Source: Ramlibacter monticola (lineage in GTDB: Bacteria; Pseudomonadota; Gammaproteobacteria; Burkholderiales; Burkholderiaceae_C). Taken from it: a stretch of 64,000 nucleotides of DNA. The position numbers were made by a program, and so were the translations under genes. The DNA lies in assembly GCF_016722785.1 (NCBI RefSeq), contig NZ_JAEQNE010000005.1:360375-424374 (forward strand). Reading direction: 5' to 3'. The notes under the pieces were generated by a model. The model saw only the letters and a program-made list of their open reading frames with translations. It was not told where the DNA came from and did not search any database. Position 1 is the first letter of the stretch. Each line of letters starts with the position of its first letter. This document shows positions 28,042-40,832 of this stretch, piece by piece.

Positions 28042-29745
28042 TCAGAAGGTCTTCCACTCCGCGTTGGCCGCAGGCGCGCCGGCGGCGAAGTGCGGCGTCC
28101 CGGCCACCGAGGTCCTGAAGGGGATGGAGCCGGCGGCAGGGGCGGGCCTGGCGGCCACAGCCGGCGCTGGCGCGGCCGGCGCCATCCAGGCGGGCTGCAT
28201 CCCGCCCGCGTCGATGCGGAAGCGCGAGACCGTCCGCAGCAGCGCCGCGGCCTGCGCCTTCATCGACTCGGTGGCAGCGGCGGCCTCTTCCACCAGCGAC
28301 GCGTTCTGCTGCACGACCTGGTCCATCGCCGTGACGGCGGTGTTGACCTGCTCGATGCCCATGCTCTGCTCCTGGCTGGCGGCGGCGATCTCGCCGACCA
28401 GGTCGCTCACCTTCTTCACGGAGGCGACGATGTCCCCCATGGTGCGGCCGGCGTCCTCCACCAAGTGCGAGCCGGCATCCACCTGTTGCACCGAGCCGCC
28501 GATCAGTTCCTTGATCTCCTTGGCGGCGGCGGCGCTGCGCTGCGCCAGCGTGCGCACTTCCGCGGCCACGACGGCGAAGCCGCGGCCCTGGTCGCCCGCA
28601 CGCGCTGCTTCGACCGCGGCATTCAGCGCCAGGATGTTGGTCTGGAAGGCGATCCCGTCGATCACGCCGATGATCTCGGAGATCTTCGCGGAGGACGCGG
28701 AGATCCCGTTCATGGTCCGCACCACCTGGCCGACCACCTCGCCGCCCTTGCGCGCCACGTTCGAGGCCTCCACCGCGAGCTGGCTCGCCTGCTGCGCGTG
28801 GCTGGCGTTCTGCGTGACGCTGGAGGTCAGTTCCTCCATGGAGCCGGCCGTCTCTTCCAGCGTGCTGGCCTGTTCCTCGGTGCGCTGCGACAGGTCCACG
28901 TTGCCCTGCGCGATCTGGGTGCTGGCCTGCGCCACGACGGCGGCCCCGTTGGTGACCTCGCCGACCAACTGGCGCAGGTTGCGCGTCATGTCGCCCACAG
29001 CCTGCAGCAGTTGGCCGGGTTCGTCGCGGCGCGTGGTCCGGATGTCCTGCGAGAGGTCGCCTTCCGCGACGCGCTTCGCCGCCTCCACGGCCTGGCCGAT
29101 CGGCACCGTGATCGAGCGGCCGATCTGCCAGCCGAGGACGGCGCTCAGCACCAGGCAGACGGCGGCGCTGCCTGCAAGCAACTCCAGACCCGTGTGGTAG
29201 GTTGCCTCGGCTTCGCGCACCTCGCCTTGCTCTTCCTCCTCGATGACGTCGACCAGCTTGTCGAGCGCATCGTTGTAGCTCGCCTGCACCCGGGCGAGCC
29301 GGGCGAGCAGGAGCTCACGCGCATCGTCCGTGCGGCCGGCGTCGGCCAGCTGCAGGAAGTCGGATTCCAGCACCGCGTACGCCTTGCGGGTCTCTTCCAG
29401 CGCGGCGAGCTGCTTCTTCGCATCGCCCTCCTGGATGATCTTGACCAGTTCGCCGCGCAGGCGCTCCATCTCGGCGTGCATGGAGCGCACGCCATCGAGT
29501 TCCGCCTTCCGGGCCTCCGGCGCCACCAGGAGGAAGGACCGCATGTGCCGCGCCGTCCCCTCCAGGTGGGCATGCCACTCGCCCGCATACATGATCGCCG
29601 GCGAATGGTGGACGGCGATGTCGTCCAGCCCGCCCTTCAAGTCTCTCAGGCTCTTCACGCCGGCGCCGGCCATCGCCAGCGCCAGCAGCACGAGCAGGCC
29701 GAAGGCCAGCCCCAGTTTGTTGGTCACCCTCAGGTTCTGGAACAT
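28042..29745 (-). CDS. Methyl-accepting chemotaxis protein
   Basis: A 567-residue chemoreceptor. A first transmembrane helix (about 10-30, [19 protein letters not shown]) leads into a four-helix-bundle sensor, which contains [19 protein letters not shown]. The second helix is about 191-210 ([18 protein letters not shown]), followed by HAMP and the long signalling coiled coil. The hairpin tip is canonical, with [29 protein letters not shown] proline/alanine linker leads to the C-terminal sequence AEWKTF, which resembles the CheR/CheB docking pentapeptide. The ligand cannot be predicted. No other chemotaxis gene is adjacent. Confidence 0.95.
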   Translation of the reverse strand: MFQNLRVTNKLGLAFGLLVLLALAMAGAGVKSLRDLKGGLDDIAVHHSPAIMYAGEWHAHLEGTARHMRSFLLVAPEARKAELDGVRSMHAEMERLRGELVKIIQEGDAKKQLAALEETRKAYAVLESDFLQLADAGRTDDARELLLARLARVQASYNDALDKLVDVIEEEEQGEVREAEATYHTGLELLAGSAAVCLVLSAVLGWQIGRSITVPIGQAVEAAKRVAEGDLSQDIRTTRRDEPGQLLQAVGDMTRNLRQLVGEVTNGAAVVAQASTQIAQGNVDLSQRTEEQASTLEETAGSMEELTSSVTQNASHAQQASQLAVEASNVARKGGEVVGQVVRTMNGISASSAKISEIIGVIDGIAFQTNILALNAAVEAARAGDQGRGFAVVAAEVRTLAQRSAAAAKEIKELIGGSVQQVDAGSHLVEDAGRTMGDIVASVKKVSDLVGEIAAASQEQSMGIEQVNTAVTAMDQVVQQNASLVEEAAAATESMKAQAAALLRTVSRFRIDAGGMQPAWMAPAAPAPAVAARPAPAAGSIPFRTSVAGTPHFAAGAPAANAEWKTF

Positions 29746-29930
29746 ATCCCCTCACCTCCATCGGTTGTAGTACCGACGAAGGATGCCCGGCTTGTAACCG
29801 TCTGTTTCTTGACGGCCATCAATGGAGCTTGGGCAGGGCCGGACGAACGGGTCCGCGCCCCGCCCAAAGGGCGTAGACGTGCGCCCAAGCCGGGGACGCG
29901 TGTCGCGCGCAGGCGACGCGCCCGGGCGGA

Positions 29931-30983
<1,053 letters not shown>

Positions 30984-31106
30984 CTAGGCCCTTGGACCTA
31001 GCAATCCGCGTCCTCTCCCCGGGCACATAGGGTGCGTTACAGGTACTTGCAGTATCTGCAGAGACGTTGCATATCGCAGCGCTTCAACCAACCTTCAGGA
31101 AAAGCA

Positions 31107-33899
<2,793 letters not shown>

Positions 33900-34016
33900 T
33901 TGCTCCGGGGGTGGGAGGGGGCGGCCGCGCGGGCGGTCGCCCCTTTCCTTTGGTGGAATGCAAATTGCTACGTACCAAGACGCAATGGCGCAAGGCGCGC
34001 CCGGAGGAGACTCGTC

Positions 34017-35159
34017 ATGTCGCAGGCTGGAGGGGAACGCTCGAAAGCGATGGGGCGCAGCGCGATCGCGTGCGGCGCCGCCCTGCTGTTCGCGCTGCCC
34101 CATGCGGCGCAGGCGCACGTCCGCTGGTTCACCGGCGCGGCGCACGCCGACACGGCGCCGGAATCGATGGAAACGCTGCTCGCGTCGCTGGACTTCCTGG
34201 CCCTGTTGGTCGTGACGCTGGCCGTGCTCGCCTGGGTGCGCCGCGCCGATACCCGGCTGGCCGCCGGCGGATCGTCGTTCATGCGCCTGCTGGCCGACTG
34301 TGACGCCCGGGCGACACCGGCCGCGGCGCCTGTGCTGCGCGTGGCGGTGGCGGTGTTCTTCGCGGCGGTCGCGGTCCATTTCGGCGACACCTCCTCCGCC
34401 TGGACGCCGGAGGTGAAATCCCCGGGCGACTGGATCGTTCCCCTGAAGCTGCTGATCGCCCTCGGCCTCCTGTTCCCCTCCGGGGTGCTCCCGGCCTGCG
34501 CGGGCATGCTGTTGCTGTACCTGCATCCGTCCCATCTCCAGGGGGCGGGCCAGTTGCTCGACTATGAGCTGTTCTTCGGGGTTTGCGTGTTCCTGGCGCT
34601 GGACCACTTGTCGCCGCGCCAAGGTGCCACGACCGGCCTGCTGGTCCTGCGCATCCTGGTGGCCGGCAACTTCCTCTGGGTGGGGATCGAGCGCTGGCTC
34701 TACCCCGACTGGACTTCCGAGGCCCTGGTGCAGCGCCTGCCGATGCTGCAGTTGGGGCTCGACCCGGCGTTCTGGACGCTGGCGGCCGGTTTCGTCGAGG
34801 TGGGGCTCGCGTTCGTGCTGCTGTTCGGGCGGGCGTCCTCGCAGGTGGCGGCCGCCGTGATGCTGGCGCTGATGGCCGGGACCATGCCGATGCTGGACGC
34901 GATGGAGGCGATCTCGGACCTGCCCATGCTGTTCTCGCTGTTCGTGCTCGCCGCCACGCGCAACCGGATGCCACGCGCCGTGACGGAGCATGCGCGCTGG
35001 CAACCGGCGAACCTGTGCCGCACCTTCCTGCTGGCGACGATGGGGCTCACGGTGCTCTATTACCTGGCGCACGACTTCACCCCCGTGCTGCACGCGCAGC
35101 TGACGGACCTCTGGCGGGAGTTCCCGCTGGTGGGCCTGGGCGGCGACGCCCCGGGGTAG
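34017..35159 (+). CDS. Multi-pass membrane protein, DoxX-like C-terminus
   Basis: A 380-residue membrane protein with a GGAGGAG ribosome site 7 bases before the ATG. A cleavable-looking signal (AIACGAALLFALPHAAQA) would expose histidine as the first mature residue (HVRWFTG), as in CopC-type copper proteins. About eight hydrophobic segments follow; the second half (LLVLRILVAGNFLWVGIERWLYP, then LAAGFVEVGLAFVLLFGRAS) resembles DoxX/DoxD-type quinol-linked membrane proteins. It follows the multicopper oxidase in the same direction and may be its membrane partner. The function is inferred only from context. Confidence 0.65.
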   Translation: MSQAGGERSKAMGRSAIACGAALLFALPHAAQAHVRWFTGAAHADTAPESMETLLASLDFLALLVVTLAVLAWVRRADTRLAAGGSSFMRLLADCDARATPAAAPVLRVAVAVFFAAVAVHFGDTSSAWTPEVKSPGDWIVPLKLLIALGLLFPSGVLPACAGMLLLYLHPSHLQGAGQLLDYELFFGVCVFLALDHLSPRQGATTGLLVLRILVAGNFLWVGIERWLYPDWTSEALVQRLPMLQLGLDPAFWTLAAGFVEVGLAFVLLFGRASSQVAAAVMLALMAGTMPMLDAMEAISDLPMLFSLFVLAATRNRMPRAVTEHARWQPANLCRTFLLATMGLTVLYYLAHDFTPVLHAQLTDLWREFPLVGLGGDAPG

Positions 35160-35174
35160 CGCCGCGCGTTTGCG

Positions 35175-35483
35175 CTACATGCCGCCGGCGCCCGACCCGG
35201 GGAAGAGGTGGCAGCGCCAGGTCTTCGTCCTCGAGGGGCCGGAAGGACTTGCGTCCTGCGGCGAGGGCACCTCGTCGAAGTTGCGGCCGCCGCAGAACGC
35301 GCGCACCGTGCCGAGCACCCTGGACTCGCCGGTCTGCTGGGGATTCCACTGGAGCCGGATGACGTCACCCGAAGCGAACAGGATCTCGGGCTTGACGACC
35401 TGGTCGACCGGAGCACCGGCGCAGGCGGCCAGCGCCGCGGGGAGCATCACCACTTCGAACGCCAGCAGCTTGAACTTTGCCAT
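35175..35483 (-). CDS. Small lipoprotein-like hypothetical protein
   Basis: A 102-residue protein with a short signal (MAKFKLLAFEVVMLPAALA) and a lipobox-like LAACAG, so a lipid-anchored periplasmic protein is likely. The start at 35483 has an AGGAG ribosome site 9 bases upstream; the much longer open frame above it is antisense to the DUF364 gene. The mature part has EILFASGDVIRLQWNPQ, two further cysteines and a proline/serine-rich region. No family recognised. It is convergent with the membrane protein gene 15 bases away. Confidence 0.6.
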   Translation of the reverse strand: MAKFKLLAFEVVMLPAALAACAGAPVDQVVKPEILFASGDVIRLQWNPQQTGESRVLGTVRAFCGGRNFDEVPSPQDASPSGPSRTKTWRCHLFPGSGAGGM

Positions 35484-35654
35484 CGCCAGACTCCTGAGCG
35501 GGCATTCTGGCGCCCCGGCGGGGCCGGAGGCAAAGGACGCGGGGTATTCCCGCCCCGCCCGAAGTGCGATGCCGCCGGCCAGCGCAGCCATGCTGCCCAG
35601 CGGCCCGCGCCGTCGTCCCCTCGTCCATTCACGGCCCGAGGCCACAATGGGCGC

Positions 35655-36491
35655 ATGAGCACTGCGCCCGTTCGCCTCTGGCTGGTCGATGCGGCCCGCC
35701 GCATCGAAGCCGCGCTCGGCCCCTCGCGGGTGGAGCGCCTCGCGCTGCCGCCGCCGGTGGCACACCCCGGCAAGGAGGGCGAGTTCTGCGCGGTGCAACT
35801 CGATGACGGCAGCGTGGGCCTGTCGTTCACGCTCCTGGACGGCACGCTGCGGGCCTTGCATGCGCGGCCGAGCCCCGCCGGCCGCTCCGCGTCGGAGCTG
35901 GTCGCGGGGTATGCCGCCGGGGATGCCGCCGCGCGCGCCCTCGGGCTCGCCACGATCAACGCCTTGACGCGCCGGCTCTACGACCGCGCCGGATTCGAGC
36001 CGGACGGCTCGGTCGGTTCCTTCGGCTCGCTTGCGCTCGCGCACGGCGACCGCCTCGGCATGGTGGGCCACTTCACGCCGCTGATCCGGGAGGCGCTTGC
36101 GCTCGGCATCCCCGTCGTCGTGCTCGAACTGAAAGCGGAACTCGTGCGCGAGGAACCGGGGCTCGCCGTCACGCTCGACCCGGGCCGGCTGGCGGGCTGC
36201 AACAAGATCGTGTCCACCAGCACGCTGCTGCTGAACGACACCTTCGAGCAGGTCGCCTCGTACTGGCGTCACGCGGACGCGGTGGCGATCGTGGGGCCGT
36301 CGGCCGGCTGCCCGCCAGACGCGCTGTTCGCGGCGGGGGTGAGCGCGGTGGGTGCCGCGTGGGTGAGCGATGCGGAGAGCTTCCTCGCGCGCGTAGATGC
36401 GGGAGAGAAGTGGGGCGGCGCGGCGCACAAGGTCACCGTCACCCCGCAGCGCTATCCCGGCTTCGACCGGCTGCTGGGCGCGGCGCGCTGA
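35655..36491 (+). CDS. DUF4213/DUF364 (putative heavy-metal chelation) protein
   Basis: A 278-residue cytoplasmic protein. The N-terminal half fits DUF4213 (SASELVAGYAAGDAAARALGLATINAL). The C-terminal half is the Rossmann-like DUF364 domain named for predicted metal chelation: DRLGMVGHFTPLI about residue 133, a lysine/glutamate strand VVVLELK, then CNKIVSTSTLLLNDTFEQV about residue 183 and VGPSAGCPPDALFAAGVSAVGAAW. The start at 35655 is the first ATG after the divergent lipoprotein gene. It is the last chromosomal gene before the island boundary. Metal handling would suit the nearby copper oxidase but is not shown. Confidence 0.85.
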   Translation: MSTAPVRLWLVDAARRIEAALGPSRVERLALPPPVAHPGKEGEFCAVQLDDGSVGLSFTLLDGTLRALHARPSPAGRSASELVAGYAAGDAAARALGLATINALTRRLYDRAGFEPDGSVGSFGSLALAHGDRLGMVGHFTPLIREALALGIPVVVLELKAELVREEPGLAVTLDPGRLAGCNKIVSTSTLLLNDTFEQVASYWRHADAVAIVGPSAGCPPDALFAAGVSAVGAAWVSDAESFLARVDAGEKWGGAAHKVTVTPQRYPGFDRLLGAAR

Positions 36492-36603
36492 TTCCCTGGA
36501 CGTGAACCCGTCCCAACTCTTGCTGCGCAAGCCCGCTTTTCTTCCATTGCCCGAATGTGCTGGAAGTGGGGAGGACTGCCGGACGACCAACCGCGGGCAC
36601 GGA

Positions 36604-36640
36604 AAGGAAAAAGCCCCGAGGTGGGATCACCTGGGGGCTT
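36604..36640 (-). terminator. Rho-independent terminator beyond the tRNA-Phe remnant
   Basis: On the minus strand AAGCCCC and GGGGCTT arms, extended by AGGTG/CACCT pairing, are followed by a T run. It sits just past the tRNA-Phe 3' end and would have ended the original tRNA transcript. It lies in the 448-base gap 36492-36939, which contains no protein gene. Confidence 0.8.
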
Positions 36641-36646
36641 TGGATC

Positions 36647-36694
36647 TGGTGGCCTGGGGCGGAATCGAACCACCGACACGCGGATTTTCAATCC
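36647..36694 (-). other. 3' fragment of a tRNA-Phe gene; probable island attachment site
   Basis: Read on the minus strand, this holds the second half of a tRNA: GGATTGAAAATCC (anticodon loop with GAA, phenylalanine), a variable region GTGTC, a T-arm GGTGG-TTCGATT-CCGCC with good pairing, the 3' acceptor strand CCAGGCC, discriminator A and an encoded CCA. No D-arm or 5' acceptor strand (expected GGCCTGG) precedes it, so it is not a whole tRNA. Such 48-base tails are what site-specific integration at a tRNA 3' end leaves at the far boundary. The intact gene should lie to the right, beyond this window. Confidence 0.8.
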
Positions 36695-36939
36695 CAAATC
36701 CGCTTTGCAGTGACTCGCCGTCCACACGCAATACTAACAAAATCAAGTACTTACAGCGCAGTGGACCGCAGCAAAACGCAGTCAAACGCACCGGTTCGCA
36801 CCCACTTTCACTCGGGATTGCCAGAAACTGCGCCAGAAATTCCGAGTGCCTTCATTGTAGCGACGAGCTCTTCAAAGCGCCATCCGGCGGCCGTGCCGGC
36901 ATGCCCCGGCGCGTGTACGAGGTCGCGCGGGCATCAGCC

Positions 36940-38079
36940 CTAGATGCCCGGCGGGCGCTTGTCCTCCACCAGCTTCGCGCCGAACGGGCCGTACCAGTCG
37001 GGTTTGACTCCCTCGTGTAGCAACCGAAGACGCCGCCCCGTGGGGTCCAGGTCCGCGACCGCCTGCTCGGCATGGGCAAGCCACTCGGTGCTCAGCTCGG
37101 GAAGCTGGGGGTCGCCTTCCAGGCTCTTGCGCAGGTGCGCGAGGTACTCGGCCGCTGCTTGGTGGCGCTGCCAGCCCGCCGCCTCCGTGGCGAACGCCTC
37201 CCGAAACGCTGCCCTGCGCCGCGCCTTTTCCTCCCGCTCTTGCCGGATGCGCGCTTCCTCTTCCCAGCGCCGGTGTTGCTCTGCACGCTCCTCGGCCAGC
37301 TGCTTCATGGCGGCCGCCGCGGCGGCCAGGCCTGCGAGGACTTCCGGGAGCTTGTCTTCCAGCTTCGCGCGGGTGCCGTCCGACCAGGTCTTGCGGCCTT
37401 CGAAGTAGCCCTCAATGGCGAACTTCAGCTCCCCGGTGAGGTGGTACGCGTACTCCTTGCGGGGGTACGGGGACTTGCGCTCGGATTCTGGGATGATTTC
37501 CGTGCGGGTGTAGCGCTCCGTGAGGGTGAAGGTGACTGGCTGGCCGCCCATATCTAAATAGAGGGGCTTGTTGTCGGCGCCCTTGGTGACCTGTCCCCCA
37601 AGCTCAGGCAGCTTGCGCTCGATGGCGTCCAGGATGCGGCAGGCACGCTCGGCCAGCGCCGGGCTCACCGTCGCCTGGAAGTGCGCGCCACCGCCGCAGG
37701 ACACGAGGCCCGCCCTGTCGGGCTTTGTCTTGGAAAGCGTGGCGAAGGTGGCCTTGGCGAAGGGAGTGAGGCTGGCCGTATCGGACGCAACCGGGACTTT
37801 GACCTCCTTGAGGACAGGAGCGCCTGTCGGCAGGCGCTGGGCTCGACTTTGTTCCTGCGAAAGTGAGACTGTGTCGCCGTGCGGGGCGGCGGGCAGAGGC
37901 GGACGTTCTGAGCTCTTGCCGTGCTCAATGCGCGTCCAATGCCCCATCGGGGGCGTCGGAATGGCGTGCCGGCGGCAGGCCTTGGCAAGTCCCACGTCCG
38001 AGATGCCGAACTCGGTTGCGAGTTTGCGCAGAGGCGTCTTCCAGACACGTTCGTAAAGGTCTTGGCGGGAGATTTCCAT
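36940..38079 (-). CDS. Island protein with N-terminal HTH-like segment
   Basis: A 379-residue protein, first gene inside the island. The N-terminus SRQDLYERVWKTPLRKLATEFGISDVGLAKACRRHAIPTPPMGHW is a recurring helix-turn-helix-like module of mobile-element hypotheticals. The middle (about 130-235) is a mixed domain with AERACRILDAIERKL and YAYHLTGELKFAI. Residues about 260-310 form a charged coiled coil (KQLAEERAEQHRRWEEEARIRQ). The start at 38079 removes eight residues of a longer frame and follows a GAGGGTGA ribosome site. Function unknown; a DNA-binding role is inference from the N-terminus. Confidence 0.75.
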   Translation of the reverse strand: MEISRQDLYERVWKTPLRKLATEFGISDVGLAKACRRHAIPTPPMGHWTRIEHGKSSERPPLPAAPHGDTVSLSQEQSRAQRLPTGAPVLKEVKVPVASDTASLTPFAKATFATLSKTKPDRAGLVSCGGGAHFQATVSPALAERACRILDAIERKLPELGGQVTKGADNKPLYLDMGGQPVTFTLTERYTRTEIIPESERKSPYPRKEYAYHLTGELKFAIEGYFEGRKTWSDGTRAKLEDKLPEVLAGLAAAAAAMKQLAEERAEQHRRWEEEARIRQEREEKARRRAAFREAFATEAAGWQRHQAAAEYLAHLRKSLEGDPQLPELSTEWLAHAEQAVADLDPTGRRLRLLHEGVKPDWYGPFGAKLVEDKRPPGI

Positions 38080-38410
38080 GGAGTTCACCCTCGTCGAGCA
38101 CAACAGGTACAGCGCTAGCAGCCCGCGTCACTCGGCCTCTGCGCCGTCGCCATCAACGGGCAGCGCCAAGGGCGTATTGGACAAGCACGAGCAGACGCAG
38201 CACCGTGGGGCTTGTGCGCCGGCTCGCAGCCATCACTAAGTCGTGCTTCAACGCACGTGAAGCACCCTAGCTGAACGCTCGCTCCGAGAGCCTTCCGCAC
38301 TCCCAAACAAGAGATTTGACTGTATTGATATACAGCTCACTCAAGGTTTCAAGGCGTGCGCTCGGTGCTTTATTTGTCATACTCGTCTGACGCTGCGGAG
38401 CCTGGGAGGC
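38080..38410. other. Low-G+C intergenic stretch with a small inverted repeat
   Basis: The divergent gap between the HTH protein and hipB is visibly richer in A+T than the surroundings. An inverted repeat CTGTAT-TGAT-ATACAG lies at 38320-38335 and could be an operator. No open frame with a credible ribosome site is seen. Confidence 0.4.
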
Positions 38411-38438
38411 TTGACAAAAGTGCCGTATGTGCTATATT
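38411..38438 (+). promoter_or_regulatory. Sigma-70-type promoter of hipBA
   Basis: TTGACA (38411-38416) and TATATT (38433-38438) are 16 bases apart, close to consensus. This is the best-looking promoter in the window and points toward hipB about 125 bases downstream. Confidence 0.75.
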
Positions 38439-38470
38439 GCCCGTCAACAGTCTCACCCTACTCAGTGAAC

Positions 38471-38494
38471 TTAGTGACGTCACATAGACACTAA
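38471..38494 (+). promoter_or_regulatory. Inverted repeat downstream of the hipBA promoter, possible HipB operator
   Basis: TTAGTG and CACTAA arms are separated by 12 bases, with the palindrome TGACGTCA overlapping the left arm. HipB-type antitoxins bind inverted repeats near their own promoter, so this is a candidate autoregulatory site. Confidence 0.4.
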
Positions 38495-38564
38495 CCACGT
38501 GTGCCCTCTGTTGTTCGGCTTGATAGCATTAGCAGCATTGAGGACTGGAAAGGGGATATAGCAA

Positions 38565-38858
38565 ATGCAGCAACATCTTTCAGACTTCACCGACCTCGGC
38601 AGAGAAGTGGCTCGCCTTCGCAAAGCGAAGGGCCTCACTCAGAAGCAACTAGGTGCGCTCACCGGAATGGGCCAGTCGACGCTGGCTCGCTTTGAGACAG
38701 GACAGGTTGCAGAATTTGGCTCGCGCAAGCTCTTGCGCGTGCTCGAAGTTCTTGGATGCGGGTTGGCCGTTAGTCCGAATCGGCCTCGTTTTACGTTGGA
38801 CGATGCCCTTGAGCAGCGTCGGCACGAGGCCAGCTCTTCTGCGGCGATGACGGCTTGA
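38565..38858 (+). CDS. hipB: HipB-type antitoxin / XRE-family regulator
   Basis: A 97-residue DNA-binding protein. The XRE helix-turn-helix occupies about residues 11-65 (LGREVARLRKAKGLTQKQLGALTGMGQSTLARFETGQ). A short C-terminal tail follows, as in HipB antitoxins that neutralise HipA and repress their own operon. A GAAAGGGG ribosome site lies upstream. Its TGA overlaps the TTG start of hipA, so the toxin is translationally coupled. The symbol is given by family and context, not by close identity to the E. coli gene. Confidence 0.88.
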   Translation: MQQHLSDFTDLGREVARLRKAKGLTQKQLGALTGMGQSTLARFETGQVAEFGSRKLLRVLEVLGCGLAVSPNRPRFTLDDALEQRRHEASSSAAMTA

Positions 38859-40174
38859 AGTTAACCGTCTTCGTTCAGAACCAAGCAGTCGCAACTCTGG
38901 ACTCCCCGGACAGCTACAAACACGTTGTCACGTACTACCCGCAGGCCCAGGAAGAGCAGTTCATCTCGCTGCTAATGCCTGTTCGGACGGAGTCCTACAG
39001 CTACCCTGAGTTGCACCCCGTATTCCGCATGAATTTGCCGGAAGGGTTCTTGCTGTCCATTCTGCAGGAGCAGCTCGGTCCGCACGTGGGAGCATCTCCC
39101 TTGAGTCTCCTCTCAGTAGTGGGAAGGAATGCCATCGGGAGAGTAAAGGTCGCACCAGAAGGCGCCAATCCAAACTCAGAGCCGCTGCCCTTCGAGGTCA
39201 AGGATATTCTGCGGGGAGACAACTCCGAAGAGGCATTCGTGCAGTTGGTCCGGCGCTTTGCGGCCTCGGGAGTCTCGGGGGTTGTACCCAAGTTCCTTTC
39301 GCCCAATGTGATTGGCGAGCACAACAAGGGAACACTGGCCACAGAGAAGTTCATCGTCAAGGGAACCACCTCGCGTCTGCCGGGCGTCGCGCTGAATGAG
39401 CATTTCTGCATGGAAGTGGCGCGGCGAGCCGGCATCTCCACTGCGATGACAGAAGTTTCCGAAGATGGCCAAGCTCTGGTCGTGCACCGGTTCGACTATG
39501 CCGAGGATGGCTCTCGCCTGGGGATGGAGGACTTGTGCAGTCTTCTCGCCCTGAGGCCGGAACAGAAATACGAGTCCACGTGGGAAAAGGTGGCGAACCG
39601 CATCAAGGACGTCGTCCCCGTTGAGCGTCAGCAGCAAGCACTGGCCTCTCTGGGAGACCTCCTGCTTCTGACATACGCACTTCGCAATGCGGACTGCCAT
39701 ACGAAGAACATCGCCCTCCTGTATTCAGGCTCGCACGACGTACACCTTGCCCCGGTTTACGACATGCTCACGATTTCGGTGTATGAGGACTACTGCAAGA
39801 ACCCCCCTGGCATGCCTGTTCACGGACGGAGCACATGGAGCCCAGGGAAAGCACTTGAGTTGTACCTGCAGACCCACTGCGTCTTAAAGCCGGCAGAGAT
39901 TCAGACGCGTATCGAAAAAATCTGTGAGGCGATGGTCGACGTTTCGGCCCAAGTCATCCAGGCGTCCCACACATATTCGTCGTTCAAGGACATCGGGCCC
40001 AGAATGCTGCACGCTTGGAATGGCGGCATGAACAGTCTGCGACTGCAGCGCAAGTGGAGCCTTCCGACGCTAGACGAGAAGATTCAGGCAGCAGGCTACC
40101 AGGACGTCCCGAAGCCCCAAGCGCCGCGTCCCAAGAAGGTCGGTCGCTCGCCGCTGCTGGCGGAGCGGAAGTAG
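38855..40174 (+). CDS. hipA: HipA-type Ser/Thr kinase toxin
   Basis: A 439-residue HipA-family kinase. E. coli HipA phosphorylates glutamyl-tRNA synthetase and induces growth arrest; the target here is unknown. It starts with TTG (38855-38857), sharing TGA bases with hipB. The N-terminal Couple_hipA-like domain contains PVRTESYSYPELHPVFRMNLPEGFLL. The kinase core carries SGVVPKFL about residue 140, the lysine strand ATEKFIVKG about residue 165, the catalytic loop RNADCHTKNIALL about residue 279, and the metal-binding YDMLTI about residue 302. All kinase residues look intact. Regulated accumulation would depend on HipB. Confidence 0.92.
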   Translation: MKLTVFVQNQAVATLDSPDSYKHVVTYYPQAQEEQFISLLMPVRTESYSYPELHPVFRMNLPEGFLLSILQEQLGPHVGASPLSLLSVVGRNAIGRVKVAPEGANPNSEPLPFEVKDILRGDNSEEAFVQLVRRFAASGVSGVVPKFLSPNVIGEHNKGTLATEKFIVKGTTSRLPGVALNEHFCMEVARRAGISTAMTEVSEDGQALVVHRFDYAEDGSRLGMEDLCSLLALRPEQKYESTWEKVANRIKDVVPVERQQQALASLGDLLLLTYALRNADCHTKNIALLYSGSHDVHLAPVYDMLTISVYEDYCKNPPGMPVHGRSTWSPGKALELYLQTHCVLKPAEIQTRIEKICEAMVDVSAQVIQASHTYSSFKDIGPRMLHAWNGGMNSLRLQRKWSLPTLDEKIQAAGYQDVPKPQAPRPKKVGRSPLLAERK

Positions 40175-40259
40175 CTGCCTCGTACGCGTGCCGGGCCTCT
40201 TCCAGAGGCATGAACGCCGGCGAGCCGGCCGTTCTTCCTCGCCACCCAAGCAAATCTCA

Positions 40260-40490
40260 ATGTGGCCTGCGCATCCGGTAAGTGACCCACTTATTTACCG
40301 TCCTGTGCGACTTGATGGCTCACGCATCAGGGTGAACGCCGCCCCTGAGACGACTCCGGCGCAATGGGCGGACAAGGTGCAGTGGGAAAAGGCCGTCGAA
40401 TTCGCCACGTGTGAAATCGAGGACGAGGGCCGTATCTTGCGACAGTGGAAGGAGCGACTGCGTAATGACCACGGCCGGGTACATTTTTGA
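40260..40490 (+). CDS. Small hypothetical protein
   Basis: A 76-residue protein starting MWPAHPVSDPLIYRPVRLDG, with a charged C-terminal half (ATCEIEDEGRILRQWKERL). No domain recognised. It lies 85 bases after hipA in the same direction and overlaps the next small gene by 26 bases, which supports coding. It has no strong ribosome site, so it may depend on the hipBA transcript. Confidence 0.45.
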   Translation: MWPAHPVSDPLIYRPVRLDGSRIRVNAAPETTPAQWADKVQWEKAVEFATCEIEDEGRILRQWKERLRNDHGRVHF

Positions 40491-40725
40491 GGTGGAGCTG
40501 CGCCTCCGTGCAGCCGAGAGAGAATTCAGTGACTCCCTAGCGGCGATTCACCAGGCGGTGCACGGAAGCTCAGACTTCGAAGAGTTCAAGACTGCGTACC
40601 TTGAGGCCGAGAAGGGTAGGCGGCAGCAGCGGTACTCGGTTAGAGAGGCTCGCAAGCACATTGAGAGTGCCTCGGAGGAATTCGCGTCCGACAACGGGGT
40701 ACTGGAGCCGCCCGCCTCGCCTTGA
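40465..40725 (+). CDS. Small helical hypothetical protein
   Basis: An 86-residue protein. The start at 40465 has a GGAG ribosome site. Predicted almost entirely helical and charged (VELRLRAAEREFSDSLAAIHQAV, YLEAEKGRRQQRYSVREARK). It overlaps the preceding small gene. No family recognised; an accessory role beside hipBA is possible but unsupported. Confidence 0.5.
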   Translation: MTTAGYIFEVELRLRAAEREFSDSLAAIHQAVHGSSDFEEFKTAYLEAEKGRRQQRYSVREARKHIESASEEFASDNGVLEPPASP

Positions 40726-40832
40726 CTCGGTGGGTCGCGGCAGCAACTCGCACCATGAGAGGACCGCCGGCGGACACGGTATTCTGAGCTTAGCCGCCGC
40801 GAGAGAGCGGCAAACCGCCTGGGTGCGGCCCT

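Noticed and set aside
36647..36740. A complete tRNA gene
   Set aside because: Only the anticodon-to-CCA part is present; no D-arm or 5' acceptor strand complementary to CCAGGCC is found upstream.
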